The position numbers were made by a program, and so were the translations under genes. A DNA stretch of 36,753 nucleotides from Candidatus Bathyarchaeum sp. (lineage in GTDB: Archaea; Thermoproteota; Bathyarchaeia; Bathyarchaeales; Bathyarchaeaceae), in NCBI GenBank assembly GCA_026014565.1, contig JAOZIB010000025.1:1-36753 (forward strand). The letters run 5' to 3'. Under the pieces are notes generated by a model. It saw only the letters and a list, made by a program, of their open reading frames with translations. It was not told the origin of the DNA and ran no database searches. Positions 32,111-36,753 of this stretch are shown here, in pieces; within the stretch, counting starts at the first letter, position 1, and each line of letters opens with the position of its first letter.

Positions 32111-33223
32111 TTAGTTAACTCCAAGGATTTCTCTTGCGTGGTCAACCAGTTTTTCTCGTTTTCTTTGGTGTTCTTCAACAAACTTCATGACAATTTGTTT
32201 TGTTTTCGCTTTATGTTCTCCACAAAGCAAACTTCCACATTTGCAGCATTGGTAGGTTTCACAGACTTCTTTGTCGTCTTCTACGAAATGACACATCTCA
32301 ATTTCGTAAATTGGACAAATCTCAGGAATACCACCTTGCTCTTTTTGTTCTTGGACTGTTGCTCTGCCACCGGTGAAGGCGCTTGCAATTTTTTTGCCGA
32401 TGGCTTTTGGGGTTTCATTCAAAGTAAAGTAACTCATAGGGTTACGTTTAGACATCTTTGGAGATCCATCTAAGCCTTTCAAAATCTTGTGATAAGTTGA
32501 AGCGGGGGGGATAAAATTGAACTGTTTTCTGAATTTATTAGCCAAATCACGAGTCAAACGCAAGTGTGCATCTTGGTCGACGCCCACTGGAACTACAGTT
32601 GGTTTAGGTCCACCAAAATCTTTATGCTGAGGTAACAGAATGTCCCCTGCTTGAATAAGGGCAGAAAGATACAAACCAATATGACGTTCACCATAAATTG
32701 CCTTCATAGTTGCTAGGGTTACTCCTGCACCAAAATGAACTGCAAAGTCACGCACTCTTTGCTCTTTGTACTGCCTGTAGATATGACCTTTTTTCGGGTC
32801 AAAACCCAGAGCCAACAAATCTGCAACGTTACCTACTGCAATTTTTTCTGTTTCTTTAAAGGGCAATCGGTTGTCTTCGTAAGCTTCTATATCTGCGATC
32901 GCGTAGAAGGCTTGAGCACCTTGTTGCTGGAAATAGATTATTTCCTTTGCAGTCATGAGAGTCCCCATATGGAATTCTCCAGTGGGTTTAATTCCACTCA
33001 TTACTGCAAACTGGTCACCTTCTTTCATGGCATGCAAGATACGGCCAAAGTCGCGATGACCAAAAATTACTCCTCTGCGCATGTACACATTGGGGTTAGG
33101 AACCTGAGAATTAAATGCATCAAATTTTTGTATTCCAAATTCTTCATAGAGGTGACTGTAGTCTTTAACTACTGTTGTGCCCCAAGGGTCCAGAACTTCC
33201 TTTTCTTCATCTGCAGCGGTCAA
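32111..33223 (-). CDS. trpS: Tryptophanyl-tRNA synthetase
   Basis: The 370-residue class I enzyme is the archaeal/eukaryotic TrpRS type: MSGIKPTGEFHMGTLMT (HIGH motif as HMGT), FYAIADIEAYEDNRLPF, GVDQDAHLRLTRDLA and KMSKRNPMSYFTL (KMSKS motif). It charges tRNA-Trp, whose candidate gene lies 3 kb away at 36138. The C-terminal part carries seven or more Cys (CPIYEIEMCHF, CETYQCCKCGSLLCGEHK), likely a zinc site. The start is TTG at 33223, with AAAGGTTG upstream. It is divergent from the MetAP gene. Confidence 0.96.
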   Translation of the reverse strand: MTAADEEKEVLDPWGTTVVKDYSHLYEEFGIQKFDAFNSQVPNPNVYMRRGVIFGHRDFGRILHAMKEGDQFAVMSGIKPTGEFHMGTLMTAKEIIYFQQQGAQAFYAIADIEAYEDNRLPFKETEKIAVGNVADLLALGFDPKKGHIYRQYKEQRVRDFAVHFGAGVTLATMKAIYGERHIGLYLSALIQAGDILLPQHKDFGGPKPTVVPVGVDQDAHLRLTRDLANKFRKQFNFIPPASTYHKILKGLDGSPKMSKRNPMSYFTLNETPKAIGKKIASAFTGGRATVQEQKEQGGIPEICPIYEIEMCHFVEDDKEVCETYQCCKCGSLLCGEHKAKTKQIVMKFVEEHQRKREKLVDHAREILGVN

Positions 33224-33357
33224 ATTTTACGACAACCTTTTGGTTAATCGTAGAGTTTACATGTTTAAAGTTTTTCGAAAGCCAAATTCAAACTATTACA
33301 AAAAATAAGCTTAAGTTTTTAACCTTGAAAAATATGTTAATGAAGAAGGTTGTATTC

Positions 33358-34260
33358 ATGTCACTACCAGAAGAAGATTTGCAAAAATATCTACAAGCAG
33401 GCAAGATCGCAAAAGAAATACGATTGGAAATCAAAAAAACCCTTAAAGAAGGAACGCCAATAATCGACGTTTGTGAAAAAGTAGAAAGCATGACCCGACA
33501 AAAGGGGGCAAAACCTGCATTTCCATGCAATGTTTCAATTAACGATGTGGCAGCCCATTACACATCACCCATCGGCGATAAAGAAATAATACCTGAAAAA
33601 GCCGTAGTTAAAGTTGACATCGGAGTTCATGTTGACGGCTACATTGCAGACACAGCAACGACGATCTGTTTTGACCCAGAATACGATGACATGGTCGACA
33701 CCGCAGAGCAGGCTCTTGCCCATGCCACAGAAATTTTGCGTCCGGGCTTGTCTGTTACTCGTTTTGGTTCAGAAATTCAAAAAGCCATAAAGACCAGAGG
33801 CTACAAACCAATTTCTAACCTTACGGGGCACTTGATTAGACGATACATAATACATGCTGGAAAATCTTTGCCTAACTCATTTAACCTTTCAGTAGCTAAA
33901 ATTAAAGAGGGAGAAATCTATGGGGTTGAGCCTTTCGTTACTGTTAGGGATGCGACGGCACGAGTAGAAGATATCAAACAACAGTGCATTTTCCGCTACC
34001 AAAAAAACAAGTCCATAAAGAATCCTTATGCAAAAAAGATGTTAAGTTACATCAGAAAGAATTTTCTAACATTACCTTTTACAGAAAGATGGTTAACAGA
34101 TTTTTCAGCATCTAATGATTACAGAAGTGCCTTTTCTGAGTTACTAAAATCTAAAGCTGTAATAGGATATCCTGTTTTTGTTGAAGCAAGCAAAAAAACA
34201 GTAGCTCAAGCAGAATACACGATTATGATTGAAAAAGACGGTTGCACCGTCTTAACATAA
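33358..34260 (+). CDS. map: Type II methionine aminopeptidase
   Basis: The 300-residue protein removes initiator methionine. It is a pita-bread metallopeptidase with the ligands in order: FPCNVSINDVAAHYTSP (substrate His), VKVDIGVHVDGYIADTATT (two Asp), GHLIRRYIIHAG (His), YGVEPFVT (Glu) and QAEYTIMI (Glu). A helical insertion between the last two blocks (about residues 215-275) places it in type II, as in other archaea. ATG at 33358 has AAGGT seven bases before it; ATGs at 33334 and 33340 are alternatives. The box A candidate CTTAAGTTTTTA lies at 33309-33320. Confidence 0.95.
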   Translation: MSLPEEDLQKYLQAGKIAKEIRLEIKKTLKEGTPIIDVCEKVESMTRQKGAKPAFPCNVSINDVAAHYTSPIGDKEIIPEKAVVKVDIGVHVDGYIADTATTICFDPEYDDMVDTAEQALAHATEILRPGLSVTRFGSEIQKAIKTRGYKPISNLTGHLIRRYIIHAGKSLPNSFNLSVAKIKEGEIYGVEPFVTVRDATARVEDIKQQCIFRYQKNKSIKNPYAKKMLSYIRKNFLTLPFTERWLTDFSASNDYRSAFSELLKSKAVIGYPVFVEASKKTVAQAEYTIMIEKDGCTVLT

Positions 34261-34263
34261 TTT

Positions 34264-34659
34264 TCAATCCTTTTTCTTGGGTTCCCGGTAAATACCTGTT
34301 ATGGTCATGGGTTCATTGCATTTTTGGCAAGTGCCTTCTTTTTTGAAGATATAATCTTCACGTTGGAATTCACGAATATTTTTGAAGTCACATTTTGGAC
34401 ATTCTAGAGTGGTTAACACTCGGGGTACTTCAAGGATTGGGTTTGTGGGTTTTGAACGAGTCTGGAACAACATGTATACTGAAAAAGCTAATCCAACTAG
34501 ACCAATAGCCAAAAAAGAGTAAGCGTCCAAGGCTTCTGTTTGGGCCACTATTTCTTCAAAGGCCATGTAAAGGGCAGTTAAGGATAAAATGAAGGCTATC
34601 AACAGTAAAGCAAGATAGAAAGGAGAAATCCTTCGGGCTTTGTTTACTTCATTCGTCAT
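34264..34659 (-). CDS. Two-helix membrane protein with C-terminal zinc ribbon
   Basis: The 131-residue protein has two transmembrane helices (about 14-33 ALLLIAFILSLTALYMAF and 46-64) and then a cytoplasmic zinc ribbon, with CPKCDFKN at about residues 90-97 and CQKCNEPM at about 114-121. No family name is known to me. It starts 12 bases after DUF1512 ends, so both are co-transcribed; conserved pairing would suggest a joint function. It converges with the MetAP gene with three bases between. Confidence 0.8.
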   Translation of the reverse strand: MTNEVNKARRISPFYLALLLIAFILSLTALYMAFEEIVAQTEALDAYSFLAIGLVGLAFSVYMLFQTRSKPTNPILEVPRVLTTLECPKCDFKNIREFQREDYIFKKEGTCQKCNEPMTITGIYREPKKKD

Positions 34660-34670
34660 TTGTTATTCAC

Positions 34671-35795
34671 CTATTGTCCTACACCTATTGTGTTTCCAAT
34701 TCCAGCAATGATTATGTTATCGCCTTCTTTGGTTCGCTCTTTAATCAGACGTTTTATTCGTTCAATAACGGGGTCGGCTGCTTCAAAAATCTCTTTACGC
34801 ATTGGAGAAACAGCGTCACCAAGGTCCTGCTTAACGATAACTGCATTCAATGGAATTTTGTGTTTAAGTATTGATTCTTCAATCTTGAACTGTTCAACTC
34901 CAGGTCCACCAATAGCAGCACCAACACCTTCTGCTACATCACCAGGTTTTTCCCCTTCAAGTTTCAGGGCTGCATCAACCATAATTACAGTTGCAATATT
35001 ACCATTTTTCTCTTTGATGATTTCTGTTATGCCGTCTCCGGGTTTGCCAACATTTCCACCAGGGCCTTTTGCTTTCAAGACAAAAGCGATTCGCCCGTCT
35101 ATGGGAACTTCAGCTACTACCACGTCTTTGGCTATTTCTCTTGTTTCGTGACCTTGCATGAGTTTAGCTGCAACTAAAGGTCCAACCCCATCTCCAATAG
35201 GTTGACCAACAGAGAAAGCATGTAAAGCGTGAGCGTATGCTTCGGCTTGTTGCATAATAATGGGCAGAACCATCTGGACCTGCATTATAACATATAAGCT
35301 CATGGTTTTTTTGCCTAACAAGTAGTAGTGACGAATAATCTTGTAGATCGTGTGCAAAGCCATTGCCGCTTCAAGAGTGTTTTCGATGTTGTTGAGTTGG
35401 GTCTCGTTGGCTTCTGGTGCCATTAGTTTTACATCATCTTTGAATCGGGTGTCTCGCACATCAAGGATGTGTTCAAGTTTCCACACTACGCCTGAAGGGT
35501 CCATATCTTGTGGACTTATTGCGATGTAATCCATGAATTGGTCAATTCTTTCTGATGGGTCAGTTGCAGGTTTACCTAACTCGGTTAAGGTTTTTATTGC
35601 GACTTTTCGGCCATTTTCTTTTATGTGTTTTAGTTTGCGCAGACTTGTTTCTACGTCACGTATCATGACCATCATTTGTATTCGTTGGCTGTAGAACATA
35701 AAGATAACAAAGACTATGATGTATCCGAACTGGAAAATCCATGTAAGCGCATTATCCCCGCCACCACCTAACAGTCCTGCAATTTGGGGAACCAT
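34671..35795 (-). CDS. DUF1512 family archaeal membrane protein
   Basis: The 374-residue protein has one N-terminal membrane helix (about residues 18-38, WIFQFGYIIVFVIFMFYS), then a long soluble region. Family landmarks are MMVMIRDVETSLRKLKHIKENGRK, the MDYIAISPQDMDPSGVVWKLEHILDVRD block, and a C-terminal half (about 200-374) with KAKGPGGNVGKPGDGITEIIKE and GVGAAIGGPGVEQFKIE, which looks like a nucleotide- or phosphate-binding Rossmann-like fold; the latter is inference. DUF1512 is almost confined to archaea and has no assigned function. ATG or near start at 35795; it is upstream of the zinc ribbon gene. Confidence 0.9.
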   Translation of the reverse strand: MVPQIAGLLGGGGDNALTWIFQFGYIIVFVIFMFYSQRIQMMVMIRDVETSLRKLKHIKENGRKVAIKTLTELGKPATDPSERIDQFMDYIAISPQDMDPSGVVWKLEHILDVRDTRFKDDVKLMAPEANETQLNNIENTLEAAMALHTIYKIIRHYYLLGKKTMSLYVIMQVQMVLPIIMQQAEAYAHALHAFSVGQPIGDGVGPLVAAKLMQGHETREIAKDVVVAEVPIDGRIAFVLKAKGPGGNVGKPGDGITEIIKEKNGNIATVIMVDAALKLEGEKPGDVAEGVGAAIGGPGVEQFKIEESILKHKIPLNAVIVKQDLGDAVSPMRKEIFEAADPVIERIKRLIKERTKEGDNIIIAGIGNTIGVGQ

Positions 35796-35918
35796 AAATA
35801 TTCACATCCTCAAAAACATCACAGTTGGTAATAAATTTTGAGTATTTCCAAGATACAGAAATTCAACATTACTTGTACCATATATAAAAGCAATAAATGG
35901 ACAAGAAATTGAAAAGTG

Positions 35919-36037
35919 ATTGCCAGCTTTCTCGGTTTCACGTGGCCGAAGACCACACTAGCGCCATGAACGGAACGTGGTTTAACTTCTGAGTTCGGAA
36001 TGAGATCAGGTGGGACCCGCGCCCTATGGCCGGCAAC
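35919..36037 (-). rRNA. 5S ribosomal RNA
   Basis: On the minus strand the sequence contains the invariant 5S core CCGAACTCAGAAGTTAAACC, and its ends pair (GTTGCCGGCC with GCTGGCAAT) to give a 119-base molecule. It stands alone: no 16S or 23S genes are in the window. A box A-like CATTAAAAAAG lies about 25 bases upstream (36061-36070). Isolated 5S genes are common in this part of the archaeal tree. Confidence 0.93.
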
Positions 36038-36060
36038 CTTCTCTGATACTGCTGTCTTGC

Positions 36061-36112
36061 TTTTTTAATGTTTCGCTTGTTGCTAAGGGTTATTCAAGAA
36101 ACGTATATATTG
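36061..36112. promoter_or_regulatory. Divergent promoters of 5S rRNA and tRNA-Trp
   Basis: The minus strand carries CATTAAAAAAG (36061-36070), correctly placed for 5S. The plus strand carries CGTATATATT (36102-36111), about 27 bases ahead of the tRNA 5' end at 36138. The gap is fully accounted for by the two boxes. Confidence 0.6.
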
Positions 36113-36155
36113 GAAACCCGTAAATTGTGTTGGATGTGGGGCCGTAGTCTAGCCA

Positions 36156-36184
36156 CGCCCTGTCTTTCGACTTGGCGCTAGAAA
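36156..36184 (+). other. tRNA-Trp intron 1 (D loop), 29 bases
   Basis: TCTAGC of exon 1 pairs with GCTAGA at the intron end (36148-36153 with 36177-36182). An inner hairpin GCC...GTC-TTTC-GAC...GGC closes it. Cuts after the second base of the bulges CA^C and AA^G leave a normal D loop. The central helix can be drawn as four to six pairs, so the 3' cut may lie two bases earlier. Confidence 0.55.
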
Positions 36185-36195
36185 GGGATGACGAC

Positions 36196-36224
36196 AGTCG
36201 TACCGGCAACGGTTCTACCGTTAA
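36196..36224 (+). other. tRNA-Trp intron 2 (anticodon stem, 28/29), 29 bases
   Basis: The central helix GACG/CGTT (36190-36193 with 36219-36222) is flanked by three-base bulges ACA and AAG. Cutting AC^A and AA^G joins AC to GGG and restores a perfect anticodon stem. Inside lies ACCG-GCAA-CGGT, a GNRA-tetraloop hairpin (36202-36213). Confidence 0.6.
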
Positions 36225-36233
36225 GGGCTCCAG

Positions 36234-36293
36234 AAACAAGCAATGGGTTTGCTGACCAGAATCTGGGATGACGAAATTCTGGAGCGAGGAGAA
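36234..36293 (+). other. tRNA-Trp intron 3 (canonical 37/38), 60 bases
   Basis: The canonical bulge-helix-bulge: central helix CTCC/GGAG (36228-36231 with 36288-36291), 5' bulge AG^A (36232-36234), 3' bulge AA^A (36292-36294), outer helix the anticodon stem. Inside are hairpins AGCAA/TTGCT and CCAGAAT/ATTCTGG. An alternative helix CTCCAGAA/TTCTGGAG (36228-36235 with 36277-36284) competes. Confidence 0.75.
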
Positions 36294-36300
36294 ACCCGTA

Positions 36301-36329
36301 GGGACAGAAAATGATCTGTTTCGGGTAAA
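36301..36329 (+). other. tRNA-Trp intron 4 (variable loop, 44/45), 29 bases
   Basis: Helix ACCCG/CGGGT (36294-36298 with 36322-36326), then bulge TA^G and inner helix GGACAGA/TCTGTTT (36302-36308 with 36315-36321). The 3' cut lies in the AAA at 36327-36329; cutting after 36329 leaves the standard five-base variable loop, cutting after 36328 leaves six. Confidence 0.6.
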
Positions 36330-36406
36330 GGTCGTCGGTTCAATTCCGGCCGGCCCCACCATTTTCCCTGCATTGGTTCTTTCTATTTAGGTCTCAATAT
36401 TTTATG

Positions 36407-36422
36407 TTGAAAATATTTTCAA
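36407..36422. promoter_or_regulatory. Palindromic TATA region ahead of hairpin RNA
   Basis: TTGAAAATATTTTCAA is a perfect 16-bp palindrome containing a box A-like core. A start about 25 bases downstream would fall at 36440, just before the inverted repeat at 36449-36524. Confidence 0.45.
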
Positions 36423-36439
36423 AGTACATCCCATCAATA

Positions 36440-36525
36440 ACATGATGAAGGTGCACAGGATACTTGTGTCATTCAGTCGTTTGATCGGGGTCCTTCCAAT
36501 TTAGAGTTTTTGCTCCTGTGCACCA
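36440..36525 (+). ncRNA. Candidate small hairpin RNA
   Basis: An exact 11-bp inverted repeat GGTGCACAGGA/TCCTGTGCACC (36449-36459 with 36514-36524) encloses 54 bases, preceded by ATGATGA (36441-36447), which resembles a box C. No open reading frame covers it. The form, a long closing stem with a large loop, could be an H/ACA-type or other small RNA, but no ACA box is visible. Between 36525 and 36651 I see nothing recognisable. Confidence 0.4.
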
Positions 36526-36651
36526 TTCATTCCTTCATTGATTTGCAACAACTTTTTGTGTCCAAAAAGCAGTTAATTACAGGTTTAGTTTTCAAATGAA
36601 GTGTTTTTTGAAGTATGCAACACAGCAATTCTCCAAGATTCAAAAGAAATA

Positions 36652-36753
36652 TCAATAAAATAAAGGGGTCCGGCAAGGAGTTAAACACAATTTTTTCTGT
36701 TTAATCAAACACCGAGGACAAGCCTTCACACATTTCATACAAAGATTACACCG
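36652..36753 (-). CDS. C-terminal part of a 4Fe-4S ferredoxin-like protein (cut by window end)
   Basis: On the minus strand, 33 codons run from the window edge to TGA at 36652-36654, beginning RCNLCMKCVKACPRCLIK. The C-x2-C-x2-C-x3-CP motif is that of a 4Fe-4S ferredoxin domain; two further Cys follow (KLCLTPC). The start of the gene lies beyond the window, so its size and role cannot be judged. Confidence 0.65.
   Translation of the reverse strand, partial: RCNLCMKCVKACPRCLIKQKKLCLTPCRTPLFY

Larger units (their letters stand above)
36138..36358 (+). tRNA. tRNA-Trp (CCA) with four predicted introns
   Basis: Ends pair perfectly: GGGGCCG (36138-36144) with CGGCCCC (36351-36357), discriminator A, encoded CCA to 36361. 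The T arm (36334-36350) has the loop TTCAATT. The 221-base gene becomes a 74-base canonical tRNA if exons 36138-36155, 36185-36195, 36225-36233, 36294-36300 and 36330-36358 are joined. The D stem is GTC/GAC with AGCC-A-GGG-A in the loop; the anticodon stem is ACGGG/CCCGT, the loop CTCCAGA with anticodon CCA, and the variable loop AGGTC. G15-C48 and T8-A14 are satisfied. The anticodon-loop intron has a textbook bulge-helix-bulge; the other three are shorter and their edges may be off by one or two bases. Confidence 0.82.

Noticed and set aside
36138-36358. tRNA-Pro reading of the split tRNA
   Set aside because: The acceptor stem resembles tRNA-Pro, but no TNGGG anticodon loop joins properly, whereas the CCA loop and its stem fit exactly.
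36090-36362. Minus-strand ORF of 90 codons across the tRNA region
   Set aside because: It covers the tRNA stems and introns, and its sequence is a by-product of them.
36361-36753. CRISPR array or insertion sequence at the right end
   Set aside because: There is one inverted repeat only, no regular spacer repeats and no transposase reading frame.

Overview
The window looks like a chromosome segment of an uncultured mesophilic archaeon, most likely of the Bathyarchaeia (Thermoproteota side). The evidence is AT-rich DNA, archaeal-only information genes (pelota, archaeal DnaG, alpha/beta PheRS, archaeal TrpRS and TyrRS, type II MetAP, DUF1512), TATA-type promoters, many TTG/GTG starts with GGTG-like ribosome binding sites, and a tRNA with bulge-helix-bulge introns. 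The lineage is inferred from gene content; no phylogeny was run.

Layout. 1-5.0 kb: end of a cut-off gene, a YkgJ-type cysteine-cluster protein, a creatininase-family hydrolase, a DJ-1/PfpI protein, a secreted anchored protein, a cation diffusion facilitator, and an electron-transfer pair (iron-sulfur flavoprotein plus archaeoflavoprotein AfpA). 5.0-7.1 kb: two secreted parallel beta-helix (NosD-like) proteins with C-terminal PEF-type anchors. 7.1-10.2 kb: a dtxR-feoA-feoB ferrous-iron operon with palindromic operators. 10.2-15.8 kb: an Lrp-like regulator facing a metal-cluster locus (Mrp/ApbC ATPase, three NifX-fold proteins, two MinD ATPases with inserted ferredoxin domains, a DUF134 regulator and a DUF5320 protein). 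It resembles the bacterial orange-protein (ORP) operons. 15.8-28.3 kb: RNase HII, two large paralogous secreted beta-propeller proteins, CutA, a nucleotidyltransferase, pelota, DnaG and a second TOPRIM protein, TyrRS, and a small XRE/DUF2178 membrane module. 28.3-36 kb: an unidentified GC-rich structured RNA, then pheS-pheT, trpS, map, a zinc-ribbon membrane protein, DUF1512 and 5S rRNA. 36.1-36.8 kb: a tRNA-Trp(CCA) gene that I read as split by four introns, a candidate small hairpin RNA, and the 3' end of a ferredoxin-like gene.

Main observations: (1) splicing four BHB-type introns from 36138-36358 gives a canonical 74-nt tRNA-Trp; (2) an ORP-like Mrp/MinD/NifX locus in an archaeon with a perfect palindrome in its divergent promoter; (3) dnaG conserves about 18 codons upstream of any normal start codon and seems to begin at ACG behind a good Shine-Dalgarno; (4) a GC-rich folded RNA at 28.6-28.8 kb that I could not assign; (5) paired GTCAA-N6-TTGAC operators; (6) small decaying or frameshifted genes in the gaps (a pilin N-terminus at 14.4 kb, an 88-residue frameshifted ORF at 19.4 kb).
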